Below, in pieces: positions 30,633-41,064 of a stretch of DNA of 64,000 nt (position 1 is its first letter; each line of letters starts with the position of its first letter). Made by a program: the position numbers and the translations under genes. The notes beneath the pieces were generated by a model. That model saw only the letters and a list, made by a program, of their open reading frames with translations, did no database searches and was not told the DNA's origin. Location: assembly GCA_028292625.1 (NCBI GenBank), contig JAQGLY010000082.1:1-64000 (forward strand), given 5' to 3'. The DNA is from Herbaspirillum sp. Its GTDB lineage: Bacteria > Pseudomonadota > Gammaproteobacteria > Burkholderiales > Burkholderiaceae_D.

Positions 30633-31766
30633 ATGCGCATCAGCACCAGTATGATGTATTCGAACAATATCGACACGATGATGAACTTGCAGACCAATGT
30701 CGCCAAGTTGTCGCAGGAGGTGACGCAAGGAAGCGTGTTGACGCCGTCGGACGATCCGATAGCCGCGGCGAATGCGTTGAACACCGCGCAATCGCAATCC
30801 GTCAACACGCAGTTCGCTAAAAATCGCGCCTCCGCCACCAGTGCCCTGACACCGGTATCGGCCACGCTGCAAAACATCGTCACTTCTATCGGCGACGTTA
30901 AGGCACAGGCCATCGCGGGCGGCAACGGCTCCTACTCGGATCAGGACCGCGCCAACATCGCCACGTCCCTGCAAGGGACCTACCAGGAACTGCTGGGATA
31001 TGCCAATAGCACCGACGGTCTGGGCAATTACGTTTTCGCCGGTTACCAGACCAGCACCCAGCCGTTTGTCGATAACGGCACTGCGGGCGTCAGCTATCAG
31101 GGCGATCAGGGCGTGCAGACCATGCAGGTCGATTCGACGCGCACGATGGATACCAGCGTGCCCGGCTCCACCGTGTTCCAAAGCTCCGCAGGGGATGTAT
31201 TTCAGACGATCAACAATCTGATCACGGCCCTGCAGACGCCGATTTCGACCACCGCGAACAATACGGAAGCGGCCAAATCGCAAGCGGTCTACGACACTTC
31301 CTACGGCACCACGATCACCGGCCTGCCGACTCCGACCCAGGCGCAGATCGATGCCGCCACCGCCGCTGCCACGCCGGCCCAGCTCTCCTCGGCGCAAACC
31401 ACTGCGCAACTGGCGCAAAGCGCATATGAAACCGATTACACCCGCACCGACTTCACCCCCGGCAGCACCGGCGCTCTGAATCAGGCGCTGGCCCAGGCCG
31501 GCACCCAGCTCACCGCCGAGTTCGATAACGTCACGACGATCAATACTTCGGTGGGATCGAATTTGGCCGAAATGCAAACTCTGGATGCGGTCGGTCAGAG
31601 CAAGGATATTCAATATTCGACGACCATCAGCACGCTGATGGGCACGGACCCCACCAGCCAGACGGCTATCGCGAGCAGCCTGGTGGAGCAGCAGGGATTG
31701 CTGTCCGCGGCGCAGAAGGTGTTTGCGTCGGTATCCAGCTTGAGTCTGTTGAATTACCTGAAGTAA
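30633..31766 (+). CDS. flgL: Hook-filament junction protein FlgL
   Basis: FlgL is the second junction protein (HAP3), related to flagellin. The 377-residue protein begins MRISTSMMYSNNIDTMMNLQ, carries the LQTNVAKLSQEVTQGSVLT and GLGNYVFAGYQTSTQPF segments of FlgL, and ends with a flagellin-like helix (SSLSLLNYLK). It is longer than typical FlgL (about 300-320) because of an Ala/Thr/Gln-rich insertion near residues 205-275. An AGGAG ribosome site precedes the ATG. It converges with the next gene, only 4 bases apart. Confidence 0.94.
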   Translation: MRISTSMMYSNNIDTMMNLQTNVAKLSQEVTQGSVLTPSDDPIAAANALNTAQSQSVNTQFAKNRASATSALTPVSATLQNIVTSIGDVKAQAIAGGNGSYSDQDRANIATSLQGTYQELLGYANSTDGLGNYVFAGYQTSTQPFVDNGTAGVSYQGDQGVQTMQVDSTRTMDTSVPGSTVFQSSAGDVFQTINNLITALQTPISTTANNTEAAKSQAVYDTSYGTTITGLPTPTQAQIDAATAAATPAQLSSAQTTAQLAQSAYETDYTRTDFTPGSTGALNQALAQAGTQLTAEFDNVTTINTSVGSNLAEMQTLDAVGQSKDIQYSTTISTLMGTDPTSQTAIASSLVEQQGLLSAAQKVFASVSSLSLLNYLK

Positions 31767-31770
31767 GCGC

Positions 31771-33225
31771 TCAGGAGGATTCAGGCGTCGACCGCTGAAG
31801 CCGCGGCGGCGCCGCTCCTCCCGGCCTGTCGCTGCCGCCGAGCACACGGTACAGCTTCATCTGATTGTTCAGCGCATTGAGCCGGTTATTGGCGGCCGCG
31901 ATTTCGGCGACGCGGCGTTTTTGCTGCGCCTCAAGAAATGCGCGAAGCTCCACGGAGCCGGCCCGATAGCGGATATCGTAGAGCCGTTCGGCCTGACTGG
32001 CCGCATCCAGGTTTTGTTTCAGCAGCACGCCCTGTTGCGCATATTGCATGCGCGCCGACAACGTATCCTCGACCTCGCTCAGCGCTTTGTACAGCGACTG
32101 CCTGAAATTGACTACTGCCAACTCATAATCGGCCTGGGCGATTTTGTTATTGAGCTGCATTTGACGCCACTGTAAAAACGGGAGCGCCAGCGCAAGTCCG
32201 GCCGATGCGACGGGGTGTTGCAGTACTTGACGCAGACTGTCGCTGCTGCCGCCGATGCCCCCGGTCAGCGTGAATTTCGGATAATAGTTGGCGCGGGTGG
32301 CGTCGGCATTGGCCAATATGCCGCGCAAACGCTGTTCGGCCGCGCGCACATCGGGGCGCCGGGCCAATACCTCGGCCGGCACGCCGGAGACCGGGGCCGG
32401 CAGCGGGCAATCGGGCAATTGCGCGGGAATGTCCCGCATCGCACGCGGCGGACCGTCGAACAGGATGGCCAGCGCATTGTCGTTTTCCACCTGTTGCTGG
32501 CGCAGCTGGATCTGGTCGGCGCGCTGTGTTGCGACGTTTTGCTGCGCTTCCAGCCATTCCAGCGCCGAGACGGCTCCCGCCGAATACTGCACTTTCACCA
32601 GCGCCAGCGTTTTTTCCGCATACGCAATGCTTTGTTCGCCCAGCGCAATGCGCTGATTCAGATTGGCCGCATGCCAGTACAGATCGGCGGTGGTGCCTAT
32701 CAGCGTCAGCGCGGCGCTTTCGCGGTCCTGCCCGGTCGCCAGCGCCTCCCATTGCGCGGCATCGTTCAGACTACCCAGGTGTCCCCACAAATCGAGTTCG
32801 TAGCTGATGCCGACATTGGCTGAATTGCTGCGGCCGCTGCCGCGGCCGCCGTGCAGCTTGCGGTCATACCCGGCGCTGGCGTTGGCGCTCAACTGAGGCA
32901 TCAGATTGTCCGCGCTGATGCCGGCCTGCAATTGCGCGCGACGCACCTTGATGGCCGCCGCGGCCAGATCGTTATTGCGGCGCAGCGCCTCGTCGATCAG
33001 CGCATCCAGTTGCGGATCGCCGAACTGCCGCCACCATTGACCGTCGATCGCAAGCGATGCGGCGTTCGTATCGGCATGTGTGAATTGCGCCGGCACGTCG
33101 GCGGCAGGCGGGCGATACGGCGTATGCGGCGACGCGCAGCCGGCCAGCAGCATGGCGATTGATGCGCCGACGACGCGCAACGGGTAGTGGAAAGGAGAAC
33201 TGGGGGAAATGGATAAGCGCATCAT
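31771..33225 (-). CDS. Outer-membrane efflux lipoprotein (NodT/TolC family)
   Basis: This outer-membrane factor would complete a MacAB-type tripartite efflux pump. Of a longer open frame the convincing start is one of two successive ATGs (33225 and 33222) overlapping the macB stop. From 33225 the product is 484 residues with a signal peptide and lipobox LAGC (Cys30). Two outer-membrane efflux repeats follow, with motifs such as [29 protein letters not shown], and [20 protein letters not shown], typical of NodT-type lipoprotein outer-membrane factors. It ends next to flgL on the opposite strand. Confidence 0.93.
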   Translation of the reverse strand: MMRLSISPSSPFHYPLRVVGASIAMLLAGCASPHTPYRPPAADVPAQFTHADTNAASLAIDGQWWRQFGDPQLDALIDEALRRNNDLAAAAIKVRRAQLQAGISADNLMPQLSANASAGYDRKLHGGRGSGRSNSANVGISYELDLWGHLGSLNDAAQWEALATGQDRESAALTLIGTTADLYWHAANLNQRIALGEQSIAYAEKTLALVKVQYSAGAVSALEWLEAQQNVATQRADQIQLRQQQVENDNALAILFDGPPRAMRDIPAQLPDCPLPAPVSGVPAEVLARRPDVRAAEQRLRGILANADATRANYYPKFTLTGGIGGSSDSLRQVLQHPVASAGLALALPFLQWRQMQLNNKIAQADYELAVVNFRQSLYKALSEVEDTLSARMQYAQQGVLLKQNLDAASQAERLYDIRYRAGSVELRAFLEAQQKRRVAEIAAANNRLNALNNQMKLYRVLGGSDRPGGAAPPRLQRSTPESS

Positions 33226-35177
33226 TCTCTCGCCAAGGCTTCGATCGGATCGAGTTGCGCCGCACTGCGCGCCGGCAGGAAGCCGAAGATCACGCCGATC
33301 AGCGTGGAGCAGGCGAACGCGGTCATGATCGACGCGGTGGAATAAATCATCTGGAAACTGCCGCCGGATTGCGAAAAGATCAGGCCGATCAGCAGCGCCA
33401 GGCCGACCCCGAGAACGCCGCCGGCGAGGCATACCAGCACCGCCTCGACCAGGAACTGTTTCATGATGTCGCCGCGGCGCGCGCCGACCGCCATGCGCAC
33501 GCCGATTTCGCGGGTGCGCTCGGTGACAGACACCAGCATGATGTTCATCACGCCGATGCCGCCGACGACCAGCGAAATGACGGCGATCATCGATACCAGC
33601 AGCGTCATGGTGGCGGTGGTCTTTTCCACCATCTGGCGAATGCTGTCGGTGTTGAAGGTGTAGAAATCGCGCACCTTGTGGCGCAGCGTCATCAGCTTGA
33701 TGATGCCCTGCTCGGCGGCGTTGATGGAGACTTTGTCGCTGACCCGCACGGTGATGCTGCGCAGATAGGACTGCCCCAGCATGCGGCTCATCGCGGTGGT
33801 GTATGGCACCCAGACGTTGAGCGCGTCGTTGCCGCCGAAGCCGTTTTCTTTTTTCTCGGTGACGCCGATGACCCGTGCCGGCACCGCGCCGAGCAGGATC
33901 ACCTGGCCGATCGGGTTCTCGCCATTGACGAAGAGTTTGTTGCGGGTATTGGCGTCGATCACGGCTTCCTGGCTGCGCTTGCGCACGCCGTCGCGGTCGA
34001 AGCTGACGCCGTCGGACAGGTGCAGCCCGCGCACCCGGAAATACTGGTCACCGACGCCGTTGACGGTGGCGTTGACCGACACGTTGCCGAAGCGCGCCGT
34101 GCTGGTGCTCGACACCATCGGCGTCACGCTGTCGACGAAGTTCTGCTGCGCCAGCGCGTCGGCGTCGGCTGGCACCAGCGTGCGCACGCGCCCGGCGCGC
34201 TGATCGCCGAAACCGCTGCCGGAATAAATGTCGATGGTATTGGTGCCCATCGACCTGATCTGTTGCAGGATCTGGCGGCGCGATCCTTCGCCCAGCGCCA
34301 CCACCGACACCACCGAGGCGATGCCGATGATGATGCCCAGCATGGTCAGAAAGGTGCGCAGCCGGTGCGCGTTCATCGCCAGCAGCGACATGTGAAATGC
34401 TTCCTGGACCCGATCCCATTCGGCATGCCATTTCCGCTGCGGGGGTTCCGGCCTGGCCGGCGGCGTCGCGTTGCGTGCGGCGTCGGCATTGCGGCACGGA
34501 CGGTCGGCAATGATTTCGCCGTCGCTGATTTCGATGATGCGCTGCGCATGTTCGGCCACGTGCAGATCGTGCGTGACGATGATGACGGTGTGGCCCTCGG
34601 CGTGCAGTTCCTTGAGGATGGCCATCACCTCGGCGCCGCTGTGGCTGTCCAGCGCGCCGGTCGGTTCGTCGGCCAGAATCAAGCGGCCGCCGTTCATCAG
34701 GGCGCGCGCAATGCTGACCCGTTGCTGCTGACCGCCGGACAGCTGGCCGGGCTTGTAACGCATGCGCTCGGCCAATCCCAGCCGCGTCAGCAGCGCGGCC
34801 GCGCGTTGGCCGCGGGCGTGCTTTTCCTTGCCGGCATAGACGGCCGGCATTTCCACATTGGCCAGCGCGCTCAAATCGGTCAACAGGTGATAGCGCTGGA
34901 AAATGAAGCCGAAATGTTCGCGCCGCAATTGGGCCAGTTCGTCCGGTTGCAGCAGGCCGGTGGGGCGCCCGGCCACGCTGTATGAACCGCGGCTTGGGCG
35001 GTCGAGGCAGCCGAGGATGTTCATCAGCGTCGATTTGCCCGAGCCGGAGGCGCCGACGATGGCGACCATCTCGCCCGAATGGATGCTCAGATCGATGTGA
35101 TTGAGAACAGTGACGCTTTGTTCGCCGGCCGGAAAGGCGCGGCTGATGTTTTTCAGCTCAAGCAGGGCCTGTGTCAT
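33222..35177 (-). CDS. macB: Macrolide export ATP-binding/permease protein MacB-like
   Basis: MacB-type transporters move substrates from the periplasm through TolC-like channels. The 651-residue protein has an N-terminal ABC ATPase with Walker [10 protein letters not shown] (residues 42-50), signature [15 protein letters not shown] and Walker [16 protein letters not shown] permease half follows with one membrane segment around residue 285 ([20 protein letters not shown]), a large periplasmic domain and three C-terminal segments, the last ending [16 protein letters not shown]. Order macA-macB-outer-membrane factor with tight spacing supports one operon. Substrate cannot be inferred. Confidence 0.94.
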   Translation of the reverse strand: MTQALLELKNISRAFPAGEQSVTVLNHIDLSIHSGEMVAIVGASGSGKSTLMNILGCLDRPSRGSYSVAGRPTGLLQPDELAQLRREHFGFIFQRYHLLTDLSALANVEMPAVYAGKEKHARGQRAAALLTRLGLAERMRYKPGQLSGGQQQRVSIARALMNGGRLILADEPTGALDSHSGAEVMAILKELHAEGHTVIIVTHDLHVAEHAQRIIEISDGEIIADRPCRNADAARNATPPARPEPPQRKWHAEWDRVQEAFHMSLLAMNAHRLRTFLTMLGIIIGIASVVSVVALGEGSRRQILQQIRSMGTNTIDIYSGSGFGDQRAGRVRTLVPADADALAQQNFVDSVTPMVSSTSTARFGNVSVNATVNGVGDQYFRVRGLHLSDGVSFDRDGVRKRSQEAVIDANTRNKLFVNGENPIGQVILLGAVPARVIGVTEKKENGFGGNDALNVWVPYTTAMSRMLGQSYLRSITVRVSDKVSINAAEQGIIKLMTLRHKVRDFYTFNTDSIRQMVEKTTATMTLLVSMIAVISLVVGGIGVMNIMLVSVTERTREIGVRMAVGARRGDIMKQFLVEAVLVCLAGGVLGVGLALLIGLIFSQSGGSFQMIYSTASIMTAFACSTLIGVIFGFLPARSAAQLDPIEALARE

Positions 35178-35189
35178 CGCCGGCGGCCC

Positions 35190-36383
35190 TTAAAACCGGA
35201 TTGCGCGCGGACCGCCGGGGGCGCCTGCGCCGCCCGCGGCTTCTCCGGTGACCACGCGTTCGCCGGCGTTCAATCCTTCGAGGACCTGCACATTGGCATT
35301 GGTATTGAGACCGACCCTGATCTTGCGCGGCTGCGCGTTGCCGCCCTGGTCCAGCACGCGCACGGCGTAGCGGCCGTCCTGGTCGCGCTTGCCCAGCGCG
35401 GTGGCGGGAATCAACACCGCATGTTTGGCTTCGCCGAGGACGATGTTGACTTGCGCGGTCATCGAAATGCGCAGCTTGCCGTCGGCATTCGGCATATCCA
35501 GCAGGCCATTGTAATAAATGGCGGAGGCGGTAGTGCCGGCCGATGCGTTGCTGGACGAGGTTTCATCTTGCAGAATCGAATCCGGCGCCGGTTCGATGGC
35601 GCGCAGCGTAGTGTAGTAGCGCCGGTCCGGCTCGCCGAGGATGGTGAAAAAGACTTTTTGTCCGGCTTTGACTCTGGTCACGTCCGCTTCGGAAATCTGG
35701 GTCTTGATGGTCACCGTGTCCATGCGCGCCAGTTTGATAATGGTCGGCGTGGCCTGATTGGAGTTGACGGTCTGGCCCTGCTGCGCCACCAGCGCCACCA
35801 CCACGCCGTCGATTGGCGCCAGGATCCTGGTGTAGCCCAGATTGGCTTTGGCCATATCGACGGCGATGGTGTTCTTGTCGATCTGCGCGACCAGCGCGGT
35901 GACATTGGCGCGGCTGCTTTCCATTGCGGCCTCGGCCTGTTCGTAGCTTTCGCGGGAACTGGCGTCTTGCGCATACATGGTTTGCTGGCGTTTGAAAGCC
36001 AGTTCCTTTTGTTGCGCGTCGGCGCGCGCGGCATTCAGTTGCGCGCGGGTATCGACCAGATCGGCCTCGGCGGCGTGCAGCGCATTGCGCTGCGTGACGG
36101 AGTCGATTTCGGCGATCGGCTGATTCTGCTTGACGTGATCGCCGAGCGTGACATGCAGCGCCTTGATCTGGCCTGACACCTGGGCGCCGACGCTGACCTG
36201 CCTCAAGGCCTTGACGGTGCCGGTGGCCAGAACCGTGTCCTGCAGGTCGCCGATGACGGCGGGCGAACTCAAATAGGCCGGCGCGGCGTGCGAGAGAAAG
36301 AAATATATTTTGGCGCCGGCGGCGGCAACCATCAGCACCGCCGCGACGAGAGAGTATTTAAGCAGTTTTTTTTGGGGCGGCAT
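35190..36383 (-). CDS. macA: Efflux periplasmic adaptor MacA-like
   Basis: MacA-type adaptors bridge MacB to the outer-membrane channel. The 397-residue protein has one N-terminal membrane anchor (about residues 9-28), a biotinyl-lipoyl domain (VSVGAQVSGQIKALHVTLGD, HVKQNQPIAEIDS), a long alpha-helical hairpin (about residues 90-170), a second lipoyl half (ILAPIDGVVVALVAQQGQTV), and a beta-barrel region. macB begins 12 bases after its stop. It heads an operon placed between flgL and fliR. Confidence 0.94.
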   Translation of the reverse strand: MPPQKKLLKYSLVAAVLMVAAAGAKIYFFLSHAAPAYLSSPAVIGDLQDTVLATGTVKALRQVSVGAQVSGQIKALHVTLGDHVKQNQPIAEIDSVTQRNALHAAEADLVDTRAQLNAARADAQQKELAFKRQQTMYAQDASSRESYEQAEAAMESSRANVTALVAQIDKNTIAVDMAKANLGYTRILAPIDGVVVALVAQQGQTVNSNQATPTIIKLARMDTVTIKTQISEADVTRVKAGQKVFFTILGEPDRRYYTTLRAIEPAPDSILQDETSSSNASAGTTASAIYYNGLLDMPNADGKLRISMTAQVNIVLGEAKHAVLIPATALGKRDQDGRYAVRVLDQGGNAQPRKIRVGLNTNANVQVLEGLNAGERVVTGEAAGGAGAPGGPRAIRF

Positions 36384-36473
36384 CTTGCGCGTTTCCGCAG
36401 GTTCATTCGGGGATCGAGTCGGTATCCGCCGGCATCGCCGGCGCCAGCCATGCGTTGCATCGGAGAAGCGACG

Positions 36474-36479
36474 ATTATA
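36474..36479 (-). promoter_or_regulatory. Possible macA promoter -10
   Basis: A perfect TATAAT reads leftward here, about 91 bases before the macA ATG. No clear -35 is seen at 16-18 bases, so the site is tentative. Confidence 0.3.
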
Positions 36480-36580
36480 TGTTGAAGCATTGGCGCGGAT
36501 GTTTGCGCAGGCCCGATATATGCCGCCTAAATTCGGTTTTGTGAATTCGAAATTATCGAATTATCGAGCGGCTCAGGACC

Positions 36581-37399
36581 CTAGGGCGATGGGGCGAGGC
36601 GTGGGGACGCCGGCTGCACCGTCGGCGTGGCGCCGAGCAGTTTGACCATTTCAATGCCGTTGTTCAACACGCGGTTCAGCGGCGTCGCCATATACGGCAG
36701 GGTTACCGCGATCAGAATGAATCCGGCCGACAGCGTAATGGGAAAACCGATGCCGAATAAATTCAGTTGCGGCGCCGAGCGGCTCAGAATGCCGAGCGAC
36801 AGATTGGTGACCAGCAGTGCGCCGACCACTGGCATCGCCAATTGCAGGCCCATGCTGAAAATGGTGCCGCACCAGATCACCAATTGATGCAGGCTTTCGG
36901 TGGTCATCGGCTGGGCGCTGATCGGCAGCGTGGTGAAGCTGTCGGAGAGCACGGAGATCAGGACCAGATGGCCGTTGACGGCCAGGAAAATCAGCGTCGC
37001 CAGATAGCTCAACAACTGGCTGACGGCGGCGGTCTGGCCTTGTGAGCTCGGATCGAAGAAGACCGCAAAGCTCAGGCCCATGGTCATGCTGATGATTTGC
37101 CCGGCCATTTCCACCGCGGCAAACACCATCCGTACCGCCATTCCCATGGATGCCCCAATGATGACCTGCTGGGTCAGCAGCAGCAGCGCCGGCAGCGACA
37201 TCGGATCGATCGCCGGAGGCGCCGGTATGTTCGGTGCGATCAGGATCGCGATCAGGATGCCGAGCATCAGCTTGATGCGGGACGGGACGCTGCCGCCGCC
37301 GAACGGCGGCGCGATCGCTATCAGGCCGAGGATGCGCGTCAGCGGCCAGATGAAGGCGCCGATCCAAGCATACAGTTGCGCGGTGGTGACATGAATCAT
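36581..37399 (-). CDS. fliR: Flagellar export gate protein FliR
   Basis: FliR is an inner-membrane component of the flagellar export channel. The chosen ATG (37399) gives 272 residues beginning MIHVTTAQLYAWIGAFIWPL; an in-frame TTG four codons upstream is possible. Several hydrophobic segments and FliR motifs (RILGLIAIAPPFGGGSVPSR, GLSFAVFFDPSSQGQTAAVS) are present. It ends the leftward fliL-M-N-O-P-Q-R series, 27 bases after fliQ. Confidence 0.95.
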   Translation of the reverse strand: MIHVTTAQLYAWIGAFIWPLTRILGLIAIAPPFGGGSVPSRIKLMLGILIAILIAPNIPAPPAIDPMSLPALLLLTQQVIIGASMGMAVRMVFAAVEMAGQIISMTMGLSFAVFFDPSSQGQTAAVSQLLSYLATLIFLAVNGHLVLISVLSDSFTTLPISAQPMTTESLHQLVIWCGTIFSMGLQLAMPVVGALLVTNLSLGILSRSAPQLNLFGIGFPITLSAGFILIAVTLPYMATPLNRVLNNGIEMVKLLGATPTVQPASPRLAPSP

Positions 37400-37426
37400 T
37401 GGAATCGGCAATCCGCTGCGCGCGGC

Positions 37427-37696
37427 TTATTGCACCATGCCGGGGATGCCGGAAAACATTTTATGCATGTAGTCGACGATGACCGACAATACCCACGGCC
37501 CCGAGATGATCAGCACGGCAAACACCCCGACCAGCTTCGGGATGAAGGACAGCGTGGCTTCGTTGATCTGGGTGGCGGCCTGGAAAATGCTGACCAGCAG
37601 GCCGACGATCAGCGAGGTCAGCAGCATCGGCGCGGCGATCATCAGGGTAACTTCCATGGCCTCGCGGCCGAGAGTCATGACGCTTTCCGGAGTCAT
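37427..37696 (-). CDS. fliQ: Flagellar export gate protein FliQ
   Basis: FliQ is a small inner-membrane export-gate subunit. The 89-residue length and two transmembrane helices (about residues 17-40 and 50-73) are typical, as are METAMEVTLMIAAPMLLT-like and SIFQAATQINEATLSFIPK motifs. It lies 8 bases after fliP. Confidence 0.96.
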   Translation of the reverse strand: MTPESVMTLGREAMEVTLMIAAPMLLTSLIVGLLVSIFQAATQINEATLSFIPKLVGVFAVLIISGPWVLSVIVDYMHKMFSGIPGMVQ

Positions 37697-37704
37697 CGCA
37701 TTCC

Positions 37705-38472
37705 TTAGTAAAAACTTTCGGCCAGCGAGCCGATGATCAGATGCCAGCCGTCGACCAGCACGAACAGCATCAGTTTGAACGGCAGCGACACGACGGCCGG
37801 GGACATCATCATCATCCCCATCGACATCAGAATACTGGCCACCACCATGTCGATGATCAGAAACGGAATGAAGATCGCAAAGCTGATCTGGAAGGCGGTT
37901 TTCAGTTCGCTGGTGATGAAGGCCGGCACCAGCACGCGCAGCGACACGTCTTCCGGTCCTTGCAGCGGCGGGGTATGGGACAGCTTGACGTACAGGGCCA
38001 GATCGGCTTCCCGGGTTTGCTTGAGCATGAATTCCTTGAGCGGAATCGCGCCTTTATCCATTGCTTCCATCACGCCGATCTTGTTTTCGGAGAACGGCAG
38101 GTAGGCATCGGTGTAAATGCGGTCGAAGACCGGTCCCATCACGAACACCGTCAGGAACAGGGACATCGCGACCATCACCTGATTCGGCGGCGCCTGCTGG
38201 GTGCCCAGCGCCTGGCGCAGCAGCGACAGCACGATGACGATGCGGGTAAAGCTGGTCATCAACAGCAGCGCCGCGGGCAGGAACGACAGCGACGTCATGA
38301 GGATCAGCGTTTGCAGCGTGAGGCTGTATTGCTGGCCGCCGCCCGGCGTCGGCGTGCTGACGATCGCGGGCAGGCCTTGCGCGTGCGCGGCCAGCGGCAT
38401 TGCGAATATCGCCAATAATGCGGTCAGCAGGGCGAATAAGGGGAGTTTGTTTTGCGGGGACGGGCTGGACAT
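37705..38472 (-). CDS. fliP: Flagellar export gate protein FliP
   Basis: FliP forms the core of the export channel. The frame is open to a GTG inside fliO, but the ATG at 38472, one base after the fliO stop, leads directly into a cleavable signal peptide (ending AAHAQG), which FliP proteins have. From there it has 255 residues. Motifs [20 protein letters not shown] and [19 protein letters not shown] and four membrane segments identify it clearly. Confidence 0.96.
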   Translation of the reverse strand: MSSPSPQNKLPLFALLTALLAIFAMPLAAHAQGLPAIVSTPTPGGGQQYSLTLQTLILMTSLSFLPAALLLMTSFTRIVIVLSLLRQALGTQQAPPNQVMVAMSLFLTVFVMGPVFDRIYTDAYLPFSENKIGVMEAMDKGAIPLKEFMLKQTREADLALYVKLSHTPPLQGPEDVSLRVLVPAFITSELKTAFQISFAIFIPFLIIDMVVASILMSMGMMMMSPAVVSLPFKLMLFVLVDGWHLIIGSLAESFY

Positions 38473-38473
38473 C

Positions 38474-39070
38474 TTAAGAACCGGAATGATTGCGCTTTTC
38501 ACTTGTGTGTTTCATCCACCAGGAGAAGTTCTTGGATGCCGGCGTCGCTGCCGCCGTCGCTGCGGCGTCAGCGTGATTGCCGCCTTGTTTGGGCAGGGTG
38601 GCCAATGCGCTGACGCGGCCGGGCGCGACGCCCACCACGATCCAGGTATCGGCGACTTCGACCACCACCACGCGTTCGCGCGTGCCGACGTTGACGCCGC
38701 CGACCACTTTGGCGGCCGCCGACGCATGCATGTGTTGACCGATGCCGGCGCGTTTCATGAACCAGGCGACGCCGGCGATCAGCGCCAGCACCAGCGCCAG
38801 ACCGAACACCATCGTCAGCGAGCTGGAACCGACCGACGGCGCTGCCGTGTTGACGGCGGCGGCGGCATGCGCGGCGTTTTCCGCGCTCGCCGCCGCAGTC
38901 GCCGCATTACTGGCGGCGACCACTTTGGCAGTAGCTGCATCGGCCGCGGCGTCCGCCGCCGATGCGGCCGACGCTAGCGCCCACAGCGCCAGCGCGCCGG
39001 CGGCGCGGCGCAGCGCCGTTGGGCGCCTGCGCCGTGCCGCCGGCCATTGCGATGATACGAATGATTTCAT
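38474..39070 (-). CDS. fliO: Flagellar export accessory protein FliO
   Basis: FliO helps assemble the FliPQR core. The 198-residue product has a signal-like N-terminus, a strongly Ala-rich periplasmic segment (about residues 24-75), one membrane helix ([21 protein letters not shown]), and a cytoplasmic domain with [20 protein letters not shown] and [14 protein letters not shown] typical of FliO. Its ATG overlaps the fliN stop (ATGA). Confidence 0.93.
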   Translation of the reverse strand: MKSFVSSQWPAARRRRPTALRRAAGALALWALASAASAADAAADAATAKVVAASNAATAAASAENAAHAAAAVNTAAPSVGSSSLTMVFGLALVLALIAGVAWFMKRAGIGQHMHASAAAKVVGGVNVGTRERVVVVEVADTWIVVGVAPGRVSALATLPKQGGNHADAAATAAATPASKNFSWWMKHTSEKRNHSGS

Positions 39071-39516
39071 CGATTCAGTTTGCGGATGCGTTCTGCGGGA
39101 GTAATGATATCGGTCAGGCGAATCCCGAACTTGTCGTTGACGACCACCACCTCGCCTTGCGCGATCAGGCAGCCGTTGACCAGCACGTCCATCGGTTCGC
39201 CGGCCATGCCGTCGAGTTCGACCACGGAGCCTTGCGCCAGTTGCAGCAGATTTTTGATGGCGATCTTGGTTCGGCCTAGTTCAACCGTCAATTGCACCGG
39301 GATATCGAGGATGAAATCGATATCGTTCGGCGTGTTGGTTTTCAGGTCCTGGCTGGACAAATCCTTGAACACGGTGGCCTTGGCGGCGTCCGCCGGCAGC
39401 GCCGAATCGGTCGCCTGGGCTTTTTTCTGCGCTTCTTCGGCTTGCGCCTGTTCGGCGATCGCCGCGCCCCATGGGTCGTCTTCTACTGCGGTTTCGTCGA
39501 CTGTGTTCTCAGCCAT
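39067..39516 (-). CDS. fliN: Flagellar motor switch protein FliN
   Basis: FliN is the C-ring protein that binds CheY-P and FliH. The 149-residue protein has a variable acidic, Ala-rich N-terminus (about residues 1-65) and a C-terminal SpoA domain (about 75-149; DIPVQLTVELGRTKIAIKNL, VELDGMAGEPMDVLVNGCLI, GIRLTDIITPAERI). It overlaps fliM by 8 bases and fliO by 4. Confidence 0.97.
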   Translation of the reverse strand: MAENTVDETAVEDDPWGAAIAEQAQAEEAQKKAQATDSALPADAAKATVFKDLSSQDLKTNTPNDIDFILDIPVQLTVELGRTKIAIKNLLQLAQGSVVELDGMAGEPMDVLVNGCLIAQGEVVVVNDKFGIRLTDIITPAERIRKLNR

Positions 39517-40522
39517 GCTGCTCTCCTTGCGTGAATTCGTTCACCCCGTCTTGGGTAACGGCCAATAGTTTTTCGACGCGCAATGCGTATTGGCCGTTCA
39601 ATTGTCCATAGCTGCAGTCCATCACCGGCACACCGTCCACCTGGGCGATCACCGTGCCGTTGGTGGACAACGGAATGACATCGCCGATGCGCATGTTCAG
39701 AAGATCGGTGAATGTGACGCGCGCGGTGCCGAAATCGGCGACGATTTCCACTTCCGCGGTCTGAATCTGCTGCTTCATCAAGCGAATCCAGCGTTTGTCG
39801 ACTTCCAGCGCCTCGCCCTGCAGGCTGCTGGTGAGCCGGTCGCGCACCGGCTCGATCATGGAATAGGGGGTGCAGATATGCAATTCACCGCTGACCGGAC
39901 CCAGTTCCAGCGTGAAGGTGGTCGACACTACCACTTCGTTCGGGGTCGCGATGTTGGCGAACTGCGTGTTCATTTCGGAACGGATGTATTCGAATTCGAT
40001 CGGATACACAGGTTCCCATGACTTGGAGTATTGCTCGAATATGATTTCCAGCACGCGCATGATGATGCGATGCTCGGTCGGCGTGAATTCCCGGCCTTCG
40101 ACGCGGGTATGAAAGCGGCCGTTGCCGCCGAACATATTATCGACCAGCAAAAAGACCAGTTGCGGATCCAGCACGACTAGTCCGATGCCGCGCAGGGGTT
40201 TGATGTGCACCAGATTCAGATTGGTCGGCACCACCAGATTACGGATGAATTCGCTGTACTTGGAGACCTTTACCGGACCGACCGACACTTCCGCGGTGCG
40301 ATGCAGGAAGTTGAACAGGCCGATGCGGAACAGGCGGGCGAAGCGCTCGTTGATGATTTCGAGCGTCGGCATGCGTCCGCGCACGATGCGTTCCTGCGTC
40401 GCCAGGTTGTAGGTGCGTACCGTGCCCGGTTCTTCGACCGCGGCGCGGTCCTCGTCGTTGTCGCCGGTAACGCCCTTGAGCAGGGCATCGACCTCTTCCT
40501 GGGAAAGAAAATGTTCAGCCAT
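39509..40522 (-). CDS. fliM: Flagellar motor switch protein FliM
   Basis: FliM is the middle C-ring protein and main CheY-P target. The 337-residue protein starts MAEHFLSQEEVDALLKGV, the CheY-binding peptide. A CheC-like middle domain follows (GIGLVVLDPQLVFLLVDNMF, NGRFHTRVEGREFTPTEHRI), then a C-terminal SpoA domain (VPVMDCSYGQLNGQYALRVE). It lies 5 bases after fliL. Confidence 0.98.
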   Translation of the reverse strand: MAEHFLSQEEVDALLKGVTGDNDEDRAAVEEPGTVRTYNLATQERIVRGRMPTLEIINERFARLFRIGLFNFLHRTAEVSVGPVKVSKYSEFIRNLVVPTNLNLVHIKPLRGIGLVVLDPQLVFLLVDNMFGGNGRFHTRVEGREFTPTEHRIIMRVLEIIFEQYSKSWEPVYPIEFEYIRSEMNTQFANIATPNEVVVSTTFTLELGPVSGELHICTPYSMIEPVRDRLTSSLQGEALEVDKRWIRLMKQQIQTAEVEIVADFGTARVTFTDLLNMRIGDVIPLSTNGTVIAQVDGVPVMDCSYGQLNGQYALRVEKLLAVTQDGVNEFTQGEQHG

Positions 40523-40527
40523 GATTT

Positions 40528-41064
40528 TTATTGCTGCTGAATTACGAACGATGTGTACAGCACATCGGTCACCTGCTGCGGCTTACCGTTCGGCGTGAAC
40601 GGTTCGTTAAGCTGTTTGATGATTTCCGCGGTCAGATTTTTCTTGCCTTCGACGGTCAGCAATTCGGACGCCTTTTTGCTCGACAGCGCGGACAGCAGAC
40701 GGCTGCGCACCATCGGCATATACAGTTTGAGCGCTTCGGCAGAGGCCTCGTTGCGCACTTGCAGAGTGATCGACACCTGCAGATACTGATCGCCGGTTTC
40801 CTGCTGCAGATTGACGACGTAGGGTTCGATGCTGACGAATACCGGCGTTGACGATTCGACCACTTCCGGGTGGTCTTCCGTAGCCTTGGCGGACTTGGAT
40901 TTGCTTATCAGCAAAAAGGCGGCGGTGGCGCCACCGATGAGCAGCACCAGCAGCAAAACCGCAACGGCGATGACGATGAACAGCGTTTTTTTCGACTGCG
41001 GCGCGACTGCGACGGTCTCTGCCGGTTTGGCTGCCGGCTTTGCGGGTTTGGAGCTTGTTGCCAT
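40528..41064 (-). CDS. fliL: Flagellar basal body-associated protein FliL
   Basis: FliL sits around the motor stator and supports torque and stator stability. The 178-residue protein has a Lys/Pro/Ala-rich cytoplasmic N-terminus, one membrane helix (about residues 27-52, LFIVIAVAVLLLVLLIGGAT), and a periplasmic domain with the PYVVNLQQETGDQYLQVSIT motif. It is the first gene of fliLMNOPQR, 140 bases after fliK. Confidence 0.95.
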   Translation of the reverse strand: MATSSKPAKPAAKPAETVAVAPQSKKTLFIVIAVAVLLLVLLIGGATAAFLLISKSKSAKATEDHPEVVESSTPVFVSIEPYVVNLQQETGDQYLQVSITLQVRNEASAEALKLYMPMVRSRLLSALSSKKASELLTVEGKKNLTAEIIKQLNEPFTPNGKPQQVTDVLYTSFVIQQQ

